DNA of 46,193 nucleotides from Bacteroidota bacterium (GTDB lineage Bacteria; Bacteroidota; Bacteroidia; Chitinophagales; Chitinophagaceae): assembly GCA_013285855.1 (NCBI GenBank), contig JABDGW010000019.1, forward strand, positions 1-46,193. Reading direction: 5' to 3'. Below are positions 16,510 through 25,665 of this stretch, piece by piece. The translations under genes were made by a program, and so were the position numbers. Numbering within the stretch: position 1 is the stretch's first letter; each line of letters starts with the position of its first letter. The notes beneath the pieces were generated by a model, which was given only the letters and a program-made list of their open reading frames with translations, made no database searches and was not told where the DNA came from.

Positions 16510-17694
16510 ATGAAAGGCTGGCTGCTTACAATTGGTTTAATTTATTTGATAGCAATTGAAATATTGCGCGTGTATTTTATAATGCCGTTCCCGGGCAGCC
16601 AGCATGCAAACACTATTGCCGTCGCATATTTTATTGACAGGAATATCTGGTGGCTTAGGTTAGTTGGCTTCGCAATAATTATTCTGCCATTAATCAGCGT
16701 TTTAAAGAACAGCAAAACCTGGAAGAAAGTTGTTGTTGTTTTAGTACTGGTATTGTATGGTTTTGTTACCTATCAGTTCAATTTTAAATTTCTTGCAGAT
16801 AAAATGTTTTATCAGCCAAAAAATAAATTATTAATAAATGCTGCAAGCGATACAACTAACCGCAACAAATTAATTGTAGGTGTTGCAATAAATGGTGAAG
16901 CAAAAGCTTACCCGCTTGAAATTATCGGTTACCATCACCAGGTAAGAGATACCATTGGCGGCGAGCCTGTGATGATTACTTATTGTACCGTGTGCAGAAC
17001 AGGAAGAGCTTACAGTCTGTATTTAAATGGAAAACTGCAGAGCTTCAGATTGGTGGGTATGGATCATTTCAATGCCATGTTTGAAGACGAAGCAACCAAA
17101 AGCTGGTGGCGGCAGGAATCAGGAACTTCAATTGCAGGGCCGTTAAAAGGTACAGTACTGAATGAAATTCCGTCATCGCAAATGGCATTGGGCGATTGGC
17201 TTGCATTGCATCCAAACAGTTATGTTTTACAACCTGATTCAAACTTTAAAAAAGAATATGCTGACCTGAAAGGTTACGATGAAGATACTTTAAAAAGCAG
17301 TTTGGAAAAAAGAGACAGCGCTTCATGGAAATTAAAATCTTGGGTGATTGGCGTAAACATAAACAATCATGCAAAAGCTTATGACTGGAATATACTTGCC
17401 GGGAAAAAAATGCTTGAAGATTCTGTTACAAATATGCCTTTGCTGTTAACCATGAAAAAAGATGAAAGAACATTTTATGTTTTAGACAGAAATACAACAA
17501 ATGGTGTTTTACATTTTAGTTATGACAGTGCTTTGCAAATATTGCACGATGATAAAACAAATTCAGCATGGAATATAAATGGAATTTGTATTGATGGAAT
17601 TATGAAAGGAAGTCAATTGAAACCTGTACAATCTTACCAGGAGTTCTGGCATTCATGGAAAGAATTTCATCCTGACACAGAAAAATTTGAATAA
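16510..17694 (+). CDS. DUF3179 membrane protein
   Basis: 394 residues. Three transmembrane helices occupy about 5-26, 46-65 and 74-93. A DUF3179 domain follows. Its hallmark is EPVMITYCTVCRTGRAYSL (C159-x-x-C162), with paired histidines just before it in IIGYHHQVRDTIGG (H142, H143), and VVGVNINNHAKAYDW-type repeats later in the domain. The Cys and His residues could form a metal or redox site, but no reaction is established for DUF3179. It follows the SusC/SusD pair in the same direction after a 99-bp spacer holding an inverted repeat, so it is probably the last gene of the AhpD-like cluster. It converges with the YkuK-like gene only 14 bp away. Confidence 0.85.
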   Translation: MKGWLLTIGLIYLIAIEILRVYFIMPFPGSQHANTIAVAYFIDRNIWWLRLVGFAIIILPLISVLKNSKTWKKVVVVLVLVLYGFVTYQFNFKFLADKMFYQPKNKLLINAASDTTNRNKLIVGVAINGEAKAYPLEIIGYHHQVRDTIGGEPVMITYCTVCRTGRAYSLYLNGKLQSFRLVGMDHFNAMFEDEATKSWWRQESGTSIAGPLKGTVLNEIPSSQMALGDWLALHPNSYVLQPDSNFKKEYADLKGYDEDTLKSSLEKRDSASWKLKSWVIGVNINNHAKAYDWNILAGKKMLEDSVTNMPLLLTMKKDERTFYVLDRNTTNGVLHFSYDSALQILHDDKTNSAWNINGICIDGIMKGSQLKPVQSYQEFWHSWKEFHPDTEKFE

Positions 17695-17708
17695 CTCTTT
17701 TATCAAAT

Positions 17709-18182
17709 CTAATTGCAGGCTTTATCTGCACAGCAACTGCTGGCAAATGCTTCGGGTTTGGCTTTAAATGCAAAGCCCATTCCCATAATATATCCCATTG
17801 CTTCACGCAAAGCATCGTTGCTTTTAAAATGAGGGTTGGTGTTTATATCTGCATGCACTTCCATATCTACATCATATTGAATAAACAAATTGCAAAGCTC
17901 ATAAGCCACTTCAATGCTTTTGGCAACTTCTACCAGCATGCGTTCTTTAATATTAAAACGCTGTCTTGTTTTTTCGTTATGAATAAACATGAAACCTCCG
18001 TTATGTTCGCGCAAAAAAACGATGACGGTTGCAAATTCAGTTTCATCACCTTTTACCTGGCTATCAGTACCGATACAAACTTTAAGATGTATGCCTTTAT
18101 CATGCTCTCTTTTAATAGCTTCTTCCACAGCATCTTTAATGGGCATGTGTATGGTTTCACCGTTAAATCTTCTCCAGCGCAT
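17709..18182 (-). CDS. YkuK-family RNase H-like protein
   Basis: 157 residues. It matches the small YkuK/DUF458 family of predicted RNase H-fold proteins: VCIGTDSQVKGDETEFATVI carries the first acidic residue (IGTDSQ), the middle has TRQRFNIKERMLVEVAKSIE, and MEVHADINTNPHFKSNDALR holds the second acidic cluster. A C-terminal tail with Cys residues (SSCCADKACN) is an oddity that may bind metal. The family has no firmly established activity; a nuclease role is inferred from the fold. It is monocistronic and converges with the DUF3179 gene. Confidence 0.85.
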   Translation of the reverse strand: MRWRRFNGETIHMPIKDAVEEAIKREHDKGIHLKVCIGTDSQVKGDETEFATVIVFLREHNGGFMFIHNEKTRQRFNIKERMLVEVAKSIEVAYELCNLFIQYDVDMEVHADINTNPHFKSNDALREAMGYIMGMGFAFKAKPEAFASSCCADKACN

Positions 18183-18262
18183 AAACTAAGTTTTTTCCAA
18201 GATACAAACAGAAAACTATATAACCTTAAATCACGTTATAAACAGACGTGGAAAAAGATCGC

Positions 18263-18302
18263 AAAGACCTTGAAGGTTTTTGATTAAACCTTCAAGGTCT
18301 TT
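18263..18302. repeat. REP-like palindrome upstream of the RAYT gene
   Basis: AAAGACCTTGAAGGTTT (18263-18279) pairs perfectly with its reverse complement (18286-18302) around a 6-nt loop. The core CCTTGAAGGTTT...AAACCTTCAAGG is the same as in the palindrome at the other end of the transposase gene. Confidence 0.9.
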
Positions 18303-18316
18303 AATTAATTTTAAGG

Positions 18317-18931
18317 ATGCCTGCTTATAATAGTTTGCTAATACCCGAACACTTTTTTCATATTTTCAACCGTGCAGTTGGCGATGAAAAAATTTTCCGC
18401 ACTGAAGAAAATTATCAGTTCTTCTTAAGGAAATTTCAGGAATATGTCTCACCTGTTGCAATGTTATATTGTTATAGTCTGCTTCCTAATCATTTTCATC
18501 TGTTGCTAAAAATAAAAACATTAAGAGAAATTGAAAACTTGTATGCATTTAAAAAGGGGAAGAAGATGATTTTTTATGACAATAAATTTATTAGTGAATT
18601 TATTATGGAACAATTCAGTAACTACTTTAATTCGTACACAAAATCGTTTAATAAAGTTTATAACCGAAAAGGTAAATTGTTTATAGATCATTTAAAGCGC
18701 AATGAAATTTCAGATGAATTCTATTTTTCAAAAATTATACATTATATACATGTAAATCCTGTACATCATGGATACTGCTCATTTGTAAATGAATGGGCTT
18801 TTTCCTCTTATAAATTATTATTAAATCAACAATCAACTTTACCCTCAACAGAAATTTTTAATTGGTTTGGCGGAAGAGAGCAGTTCATTCAATTTCATCA
18901 GCAACCTGTTAAGCGCAGAAATAAACCTTGA
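18317..18931 (+). CDS. REP-associated tyrosine transposase (RAYT, Y1/HUH type)
   Basis: 204 residues. It contains the HUH metal motif NHFHLLLK (H59, H61) and the RAYT hallmark HYIHVNPVHHG, where Y143 aligns with the catalytic tyrosine of the YIxxNPV segment. The region KSFNKVYNRKGKLFIDHLKR is typical of Bacteroidota RAYTs. Such proteins cut and move single-stranded REP hairpins and are usually domesticated single-copy genes. The gene is bracketed by two copies of one palindrome; the downstream copy contains its stop codon and encodes the last residues. The ATG at 18317 lies 14 bp after the upstream palindrome. It appears intact. Confidence 0.92.
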   Translation: MPAYNSLLIPEHFFHIFNRAVGDEKIFRTEENYQFFLRKFQEYVSPVAMLYCYSLLPNHFHLLLKIKTLREIENLYAFKKGKKMIFYDNKFISEFIMEQFSNYFNSYTKSFNKVYNRKGKLFIDHLKRNEISDEFYFSKIIHYIHVNPVHHGYCSFVNEWAFSSYKLLLNQQSTLPSTEIFNWFGGREQFIQFHQQPVKRRNKP

Positions 18932-18956
18932 AGGTTTTTAAAAACCTTCAAGGTTT
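18922..18956. repeat. REP-like palindrome overlapping the RAYT stop codon
   Basis: TAAACCTTGAAGGTTTT (18922-18938) and its reverse complement (18940-18956) form a 17-bp stem with a single central base. The TGA stop of the transposase at 18929-18931 lies within the left arm. The core is shared with the upstream copy at 18263-18302. Confidence 0.92.
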
Positions 18957-18960
18957 AAAT

Positions 18961-18993
18961 AAAAAAAACCGCTTCAAAATTTTTGAAGCGGTT
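18961..18993 (-). terminator. Rho-independent terminator of the RND efflux operon
   Basis: On the minus strand AACCGCTTCAAAA pairs with TTTTGAAGCGGTT (13 bp, one-base loop), followed by a run of eight T. It lies 36 bp beyond the stop of the RND gene. Confidence 0.85.
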
Positions 18994-19029
18994 AATTCTT
19001 TAAAGTGGTAAACTTTACAAAGTTACTAT

Positions 19030-22000
19030 TTAAAACCAGCTTCCTGCGAAAGCTTCATTTGCGGTACTATTATTTAAATAAGAAGTTCCCTTTCTAATAC
19101 TAAACCAATTATTACTTTCTTTCGAAAATAAAAATATTAAAATAAAAACTTGAATTATCAAGCTTACTATAGAGAGTATTGCTCCTAGGACACTGATTGC
19201 AAATGATTGAGGAAGTATTACGATAAAACTTATAATTCCAATTATGCCAAAAATCAACATTACAATTCTTGCCCAATTTCTTTGCTTATTTAATCTATTA
19301 ATTAAGAAAAGAGTAATTACAACCGATAATAGAAACCCTATTAACGATAACATTAAAATTTGTTTAGAGAAAATCGGGTTTGTTGTTGATTGAATAATTA
19401 AATTAATTGCACCAATTACAAGAGTCAAATACATTAATTTGATAACTTGCGCAACTTTAGAAGGTTTTTCTATTTGAACAAATTCTCCAGCACTTTCAAT
19501 TATATTTAATTTCGTTCGCCTTCTTGCAACATCAAACCTATGTTTTACAGAAGTAATTATCATCAACGGAATAAACAATAATGTAAGTGGCGGAATGCCC
19601 ATGATACTAATCCATTTTCCTCCATACATTCTGCGCATTGGACGCTTTAACCTTTCTGCAATTAAATACATGCTTGGTACCATAATCAACGTCATAAAAA
19701 ATGCGAATGCCAAACCAAAGATAATCGTCCATGCAAGTGGCTTCCAGAATACAGTATTATCTCCTCCAAAATAAATATGCGGACTTAAGTTAGAAAACAG
19801 TGTTACAAAATTTATGTTGAAACCTGTAGCAAGCGGGATTAATGCAAGTATAGCTGCCATTGCTGTAAGCATAACCGGAATGATGCGCGTTTTGCCTGCC
19901 TGTATAACTGCTTCCCGTGTTTTTAATCCACGTGCCCGCAATTCATCTGCAAATTCTATTACAAGAATTCCATTCTTTACCACAATGCCTGCGAGGCCTA
20001 CAATACCAATACCTGTCATAACAATACTTACGTTCATACCGGTTATAGCAAAGCCAAGCAACACACCAATAATACTGAAAACAATTTCAGTTAAGATAAT
20101 TACAGGCTTGCTGATTGAATTAAACTGCAAAACAAGTATCAGCAATATCAGCATTAAGGTTATCAGCAATGCCTGCCCGAGAAATGCGAAAGTTTCATCC
20201 TGCTGGGCGCTTTCACCGGTTTGTGTTATACTAACATCGTCAGGTTTATGCGTAAACTGTTTAATATAATTTGAAAGCTGCTGGTTAACAGTTGTGGTTG
20301 TATATCCCGATAAAATATTCGATGTAAGCGTGATAACACGTTTATATTTTTTGCGCTTCACGCTGCCTACGGTTGTCGTATAATCAACGTTTACAAATGA
20401 GCCGATAGGCAAAGTTTTTATTGTGCCAGTGGGGCTGCGGAAACTAATATTCATATTCAGCAAATCAGTAAGACTTGCCTTATCCATTTCTTTGTCGCGC
20501 AGCTGTATTTTATATTCATCCTTACCTTCTTTTACTTTAGAAACCTCGTGTCCAAACACAGCAGTTCTTATTTCATTTCCTATCTGGTAAGTAGAAAGCC
20601 CTTCAATATTCGCCTTTTCACGATCAATGTTTAAAGTAATTTCAGGATTGGTAAGATCAACGTCCATCTTTAATTCTTCAACGCCTGGTACCTGAATAGA
20701 GTCAAGATAATTTTTTAATGATGAAGCTGTTTTGGTAAGGTCATCAAAATCATCACTGGCAATTTCTATATTCACCGGCGGGTCTGTTGGCGGACCACCC
20801 TGTTCCTGCGCAACAGTAATTTGCGCTCCCGGAATATTTTTTAATGTAGTGCGAAGGGAATCAAGATATGGCCTTGTAGCTACTCCATGCCGTTCTGCAT
20901 ATTCTATAAATGAAACCTGTATTCTTCCTAATTCAGGATGCGAGCTTTGGTCGCCACTGGTTGGGTCATTTGCGCCAACAGCCACATTACTGATGATGCT
21001 TTCTACTACCGGATTTTTCTTGCCGTTATCCATATCCAATGTATGATATACTTTGGTTTCAAGCTGGCGCGTAATGGAATCTGTATAATCAACATCAGTA
21101 CCTACAGGAAGCTTTAAGTAAACATAAATTTGATTCGGATCGCCCTGCGGAAAAAATTCAACCGGCACTTTCATTGCATTAAAAAATACGAATGAAAAAA
21201 CCAGCAAAGCAAATGTGCCGATCAATAAACCCACAGGCCTTTTGCCTTTTAAAGCCCAGCGCAACAAAGTTTCGTAATGCGTCATTATCCACGGCAATGC
21301 ACGGTTTTGAAAGCTGTGGATCCATCCTTCAAAAACATACCTGTTTAAAACAATAAGTATCATTATTAATAAAAGAACATTGCCGGCGAATGTTGCTCCA
21401 AATACATCAAGCAAAATACCAAGCAAAACAAATATCCAGAATGAAGGCTTTCTGAAAATTGCTGACTTACGTTCTTTTCCATCAGCATCTTCATGGTTCA
21501 TAAAATCAACTGCAAACACAGGGTTCATTAAGAAGGCTACAATAAGCGAAGCCGCTAATGTGAAGATGAGCATTGCAGGCAGGTAGATCATGAATTTACC
21601 AATTATGCCTGGCCAGAATAATAAAGGAAAGAATGGTGCTAACGTGGTTAATGTTCCTGTAAGTACAGGCACAAATACTTCACCTGCAGCAATTTTGGCC
21701 GAATTAGTTGATGAAAGATTTCCTTTTCCTTGCGTAAATATTCTATGCGTATTTTCAATAACAACAATTGCATCATCCACAATAATTCCCAGGCCAAACA
21801 GTAAGGCAAACAGCACCATGAAATTGAGTGTTACATGCGTGCCGATAATTAAATCTGCCGCAGGCAAAAACACAAATGCAATGAACATACTTAGCGGAAC
21901 CGAAAGCGCAACAAAGAATGCATTTACCACGCCCATGAAAAACATAAGAATGATAAGCACCAATATAAAACCGATAACGATTGAGTTAACAAGATCATTA

Positions 22001-23031
22001 AAAGAATTTCTCGTTTGTTTACTTTGATCTCCGGTAACAACAATTTTTAAATCTTTTGGAAATTCAGTTTCCTGCATGTTGGCTACTGCTGCTTTTACAG
22101 CATCAGAAGTTTCAATGAGATTTTCGCCTGAACGTTTTATGATGTTTAGTGTAATTACATTATTATGATCAAGCCGCGCATAACTTTCACTTGTTTTTAA
22201 AGTGTCTTTAATGTCAGCAATATCTTTAAGATAAACCGGGTCGCCATGAATATTTTTTACAACTACTTTCTGAATATCGTAAGCTGTTTTAAACTGGCCG
22301 CGAACCTGCAATGTGCGTTTCATATCGCCTACCTGCAATAAGCCTCCCGTAATATCATTATTTTCTGCAGCTACTGCAGTGCTTATATCGTTAAAGCTTA
22401 CACCTGCAGCTTCCATGCGCATGCGGTCAACATTTATCTGGAACTCTCTTTCCGGTGCACCTACTTCATCAACCCTGTTTAACTGAGATAAATTTTCCAG
22501 TTCATCCTGCATATCATCACCATATTTTTTCAGGCGCTGCAAGTCGTAATTGCCGCTGATGTTTACATACATTATCGGCTGATCAGAAAAACTTACTTCA
22601 AGTGCTGTTGGTTGTTGGGTAAGATCAGTTGGCAAATCCTGTTTTGATTTATCAATAGCATCTTTTACTTTTTGCAGGGCCACATCTACTTTAACTTCTG
22701 TATCAAATTCAATAACAATGGCTGAATAATCCTGCTGAGATGTGCTTGTAATCTTATTGATTTTTGCACCAGTAATACTTTTAATCTGTTTTTCAATCGG
22801 CTTGGTTACAAGGTTCTCAATATCTTTTGGTGAATTACCAACATAAATTGTTTGTATATAAATAGTAGGAATAACAATATCAGGAAATGATTCTTTTGGC
22901 GTTGTGGTAAATTTCATTATTCCCCATATACTGCAGATAATTATAAGAAGATAAATGGCAGTTTTATTGGTAACACTCCAGGAAGTAACACCAAATTCTT
23001 TAAATTTCTTTCCATTAATTTCTAAGCTCAT
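19030..23031 (-). CDS. RND efflux permease with extra C-terminal membrane domain
   Basis: 1333 residues, well above the usual 1000-1100. The RND core is complete: helix 1 near residue 25, porter loops (PSFPDI-like KESFPDIVIP, GAKINKITSTSQQDYS), helices 2-6 with LFGLGIIVDDAIVVIENTHR, the second large loop, and helices 8-12 with GIVGLAGIVVKNGILVIEFA, then FMTLIMVPSMYLIAERL. After residue about 1175 there is an unusual tail. Residues about 1188-1310 are four hydrophobic helices starting EKPSKVAQVIKLMYLTLVIG and ending SKESNNWF, which resembles a stand-alone small membrane protein. A 20-residue tail follows. The pump exports substrates with the MFP and TolC proteins encoded upstream in the same operon, 52 bp after the MFP gene. 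Confidence 0.92.
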   Translation of the reverse strand: MSLEINGKKFKEFGVTSWSVTNKTAIYLLIIICSIWGIMKFTTTPKESFPDIVIPTIYIQTIYVGNSPKDIENLVTKPIEKQIKSITGAKINKITSTSQQDYSAIVIEFDTEVKVDVALQKVKDAIDKSKQDLPTDLTQQPTALEVSFSDQPIMYVNISGNYDLQRLKKYGDDMQDELENLSQLNRVDEVGAPEREFQINVDRMRMEAAGVSFNDISTAVAAENNDITGGLLQVGDMKRTLQVRGQFKTAYDIQKVVVKNIHGDPVYLKDIADIKDTLKTSESYARLDHNNVITLNIIKRSGENLIETSDAVKAAVANMQETEFPKDLKIVVTGDQSKQTRNSFNDLVNSIVIGFILVLIILMFFMGVVNAFFVALSVPLSMFIAFVFLPAADLIIGTHVTLNFMVLFALLFGLGIIVDDAIVVIENTHRIFTQGKGNLSSTNSAKIAAGEVFVPVLTGTLTTLAPFFPLLFWPGIIGKFMIYLPAMLIFTLAASLIVAFLMNPVFAVDFMNHEDADGKERKSAIFRKPSFWIFVLLGILLDVFGATFAGNVLLLIMILIVLNRYVFEGWIHSFQNRALPWIMTHYETLLRWALKGKRPVGLLIGTFALLVFSFVFFNAMKVPVEFFPQGDPNQIYVYLKLPVGTDVDYTDSITRQLETKVYHTLDMDNGKKNPVVESIISNVAVGANDPTSGDQSSHPELGRIQVSFIEYAERHGVATRPYLDSLRTTLKNIPGAQITVAQEQGGPPTDPPVNIEIASDDFDDLTKTASSLKNYLDSIQVPGVEELKMDVDLTNPEITLNIDREKANIEGLSTYQIGNEIRTAVFGHEVSKVKEGKDEYKIQLRDKEMDKASLTDLLNMNISFRSPTGTIKTLPIGSFVNVDYTTTVGSVKRKKYKRVITLTSNILSGYTTTTVNQQLSNYIKQFTHKPDDVSITQTGESAQQDETFAFLGQALLITLMLILLILVLQFNSISKPVIILTEIVFSIIGVLLGFAITGMNVSIVMTGIGIVGLAGIVVKNGILVIEFADELRARGLKTREAVIQAGKTRIIPVMLTAMAAILALIPLATGFNINFVTLFSNLSPHIYFGGDNTVFWKPLAWTIIFGLAFAFFMTLIMVPSMYLIAERLKRPMRRMYGGKWISIMGIPPLTLLFIPLMIITSVKHRFDVARRRTKLNIIESAGEFVQIEKPSKVAQVIKLMYLTLVIGAINLIIQSTTNPIFSKQILMLSLIGFLLSVVITLFLINRLNKQRNWARIVMLIFGIIGIISFIVILPQSFAISVLGAILSIVSLIIQVFILIFLFSKESNNWFSIRKGTSYLNNSTANEAFAGSWF

Positions 23032-23083
23032 ACAATCAATTTATTTTTTGCAGACAGTTTTCAGTTTTTTTTCATTTCTCAAT

Positions 23084-24265
23084 TCAGGTTGCAGATGTTG
23101 TAATCAACTGCCCGTCATACAAATTCTGAAATCCATCTGTTATCAACATATCTCCGCCGGAAAGGCCGCTTTTTATTTCAAGTTGATCATTATACATCTC
23201 ACCTACCTCTACGCGCTTTTTTCGTGCATACATTTTTCCGTTTTCCATTACGGCCACCAGCACATATTTCCCCTGTTCATCTGTTTGCAAAGTATTTACA
23301 GGCACAGTAAGTGTGTTTGTTGCAGCGTAGTCCATTATTCTTACAAACGCCAACTGGTTAGGTTTGTATAATGAATTTGCAGGCAGCCTTGCTTCAATTA
23401 AAAAAGTACGGTTGCTGGGGTCAATAACCTTACCTGCCACGTTGATCTTTGACGTGATAGAATCATTAAGATCAGGAAATATAATTTTTACTGTACTGCC
23501 AGTTTTTACCCTGTCCAAATAATTTTCTGGTACCTGTGCTGTAACTTTTAAATCGCCTGTATTCACAATTTTTATATAGCCTGTGGTTGATGGAAATGTT
23601 TCACCAATATGAATAGTTACTTCATCGGCAACACCGCTTATATCAGCATATACATTTGAAAAGCCTAATTCCTCTTCTGCCTGGTTAAGTGTATTCTGTG
23701 CCTGGTCAACATTTGCTTTTGCCGTAGTAAGCTCAACCTGTGTTCCGATATTTTCTTTCCACAAATTACTTCTGCGCTGATAAATATCTTTATAGTAATT
23801 CAATTGTGTTTGAGCAGCGTCAACCGATTTTTGTGCAAGTGAATTATCGAGCGTAAGCAATAACTGCCCCTTCTTTACATAATCGCCCTGCTTTACATAT
23901 AACCCCTTTACCTGGGCAGGTTGCGGCTTGCGTGATGTAACATAAGCAATGTTTTGTGCGTCTACTTTTCCCTGCAGGTTTATATAATGATTGAAATTTT
24001 CAGACGACAATTTTTCAACAGCAACAAGCTTTGCTTTTTCAGGATTGGCTGAAGGATCAAGCTGAATAATTTCAGCCTGGAGGCTGGTGATTTGTTTAGT
24101 AAGATCATCCTGCTGTTTTTTAAGCGTTTCAAGCTTTGCCTTTTTTTCTGCAAGCGGCGAATTACCAGTACCTGTTTTTCCGCTACATGCATAGAGTGAA
24201 AAAATTATTGCTGTGAATACTAAACCAATAAATTGTTTTTGCATATTTATGAATTTATGTCTCAT
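23084..24265 (-). CDS. RND periplasmic adaptor (membrane fusion) lipoprotein
   Basis: 393 residues. A lipoprotein signal ends in SLYAC. A first coiled coil (AEKKAKLETLKKQQDDLTKQ and on) is followed by a lipoyl-like half-motif VKGLYVKQGDYVKKGQLLLT, the hairpin coil AQTQLNYYKDIYQRRSNLWK and the second lipoyl half (NVYADISGVADEV). The beta-barrel and membrane-proximal domains end in DGFQNLYDGQLI. It bridges the RND pump and the TolC channel. The ATG at 24265 overlaps the tolC-like stop by 4 bases (ATGA), and this coupling favours it. A second ATG 21 bp later (24244) would give a more ordinary signal peptide. Confidence 0.92.
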   Translation of the reverse strand: MRHKFINMQKQFIGLVFTAIIFSLYACSGKTGTGNSPLAEKKAKLETLKKQQDDLTKQITSLQAEIIQLDPSANPEKAKLVAVEKLSSENFNHYINLQGKVDAQNIAYVTSRKPQPAQVKGLYVKQGDYVKKGQLLLTLDNSLAQKSVDAAQTQLNYYKDIYQRRSNLWKENIGTQVELTTAKANVDQAQNTLNQAEEELGFSNVYADISGVADEVTIHIGETFPSTTGYIKIVNTGDLKVTAQVPENYLDRVKTGSTVKIIFPDLNDSITSKINVAGKVIDPSNRTFLIEARLPANSLYKPNQLAFVRIMDYAATNTLTVPVNTLQTDEQGKYVLVAVMENGKMYARKKRVEVGEMYNDQLEIKSGLSGGDMLITDGFQNLYDGQLITTSAT

Positions 24266-25665
24266 AATTTTCCTGTTGCTTTTAAATAATCAATCTTAGC
24301 CAACACCGCATTATATAAAGAAATCACATAACTTGTTTGTGCTGTAGTGAGGTCTGCTTGTGCATTAGATATATCCGTTGTTGAAGCAAGACCGGATTCA
24401 TATTTCTTTTTTGTGAGATCATATACTCTTGATGCCAGGTCAACATTTTTCTTTTGATTATTCAGATTTGTTACAGCGCTATTAAAGCTGTTGATTGAAG
24501 AATCTACATCCTGGTCAATCTGCAACTTCAAATACTCAATATTATTATTTGTTTGCTCTAACTCAAGTTGCGCCTGTTTAATGTTTGCTTCTTTAAGAAA
24601 TCCTCCGAAAATAGGCACATTAACAGTTACTCCTACGTAAGAACTGGCGAACCATGGTGACTGGGTAAAAAAATCAAAATAATTTCCCTGTGAAAGTTTA
24701 CTGTATCCTGCATTTAAAGAAGCAGTAGGAATTCTGGCAAGTTTATACCGGCGTACATTATATCCTTGCAACTTTTGTGAAAGTGATAATACACGGTACT
24801 CGGGCCTGTCTTCGTATTTATATGTTCCGTCAGTTAATGCTTCCTTCTGAATGCTTTCAGCAGTTACAGAATCTGTAAGTATTAAAGTATCATGTACAGG
24901 CATTCCCATAAGCACCTTTAAATCCAGATAACCATTAGATATATTGTTTAATGTAGTTTGCTTTTGAGCCTGGAAATTTGTTAGCTGCACAGAAGCCCTG
25001 TCAACATCTAGGCTTTCAGCAAATCCATTTTTATATAATTCGCGGCTATCATTTAAAAGCTTATCAGCTCTGCCAATATTTGCATCAATCAATTGTATCT
25101 GCACGTTTGAAACAGCAAGCTGGTAATAGATTTTTGAAATGTTGGTGCGTATTTGTTCTTTGGTTAACTCTGACGATTCTGCCCTGTAATCAATAGCTGT
25201 TTTCCTTGCCTGTAGACCAACAAACACTTGCCCGTCAAATAAAATTTGTGAAAGTGTTACACCTGCACTTGCTGTATATTTTGAACCAAATGCTGCTTCG
25301 ATAAAACCAAAATCACTTGGCGATTTTATGGGGTCTCCACTACCATTTTTAACACCTTCAGATTCTAATACACCATACGTAGCAGCCGCAATAAAATTTG
25401 GAAAGGTTTGAACCGTTACATTGGGATTGTACTGGGCATTAAAGTTTCCGTTTATTTGCGGATAAGCCTGTGCTGTTATTTCACGGTTTTGCTGTTCCTG
25501 CAGTTTAATATCGATTAAAGAATTTTTAACAAACGCATTATTTTTTTCTGCATAATCAATACATTGCTGTAAAGAAAATTCATGCTTTAACGGTGCTTGC
25601 TGGCTAAATACTTGTACCGAAATTAAAATTAATGCTGAAAGCCAGGTGCTTTTCATTAAACTCAT
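24262..25665 (-). CDS. TolC-family outer-membrane efflux protein
   Basis: 467 residues. A signal peptide ends near VFSQQ. Two OEP repeats are visible. The first has FSLQQCIDYAEKNNAFVKNS and QNREITAQAYPQINGNFNAQ. The second has YNVRRYKLARIPTASLNAGY and LTKKKYESGLASTTDISNAQ, the conserved helix of TolC proteins. It forms the outer-membrane channel of the efflux system. The start overlaps the stop of the TetR gene by 4 bases (ATGA), and the adaptor gene overlaps its stop in the same way, so the first three genes are translationally coupled. Confidence 0.92.
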   Translation of the reverse strand: MSLMKSTWLSALILISVQVFSQQAPLKHEFSLQQCIDYAEKNNAFVKNSLIDIKLQEQQNREITAQAYPQINGNFNAQYNPNVTVQTFPNFIAAATYGVLESEGVKNGSGDPIKSPSDFGFIEAAFGSKYTASAGVTLSQILFDGQVFVGLQARKTAIDYRAESSELTKEQIRTNISKIYYQLAVSNVQIQLIDANIGRADKLLNDSRELYKNGFAESLDVDRASVQLTNFQAQKQTTLNNISNGYLDLKVLMGMPVHDTLILTDSVTAESIQKEALTDGTYKYEDRPEYRVLSLSQKLQGYNVRRYKLARIPTASLNAGYSKLSQGNYFDFFTQSPWFASSYVGVTVNVPIFGGFLKEANIKQAQLELEQTNNNIEYLKLQIDQDVDSSINSFNSAVTNLNNQKKNVDLASRVYDLTKKKYESGLASTTDISNAQADLTTAQTSYVISLYNAVLAKIDYLKATGKL

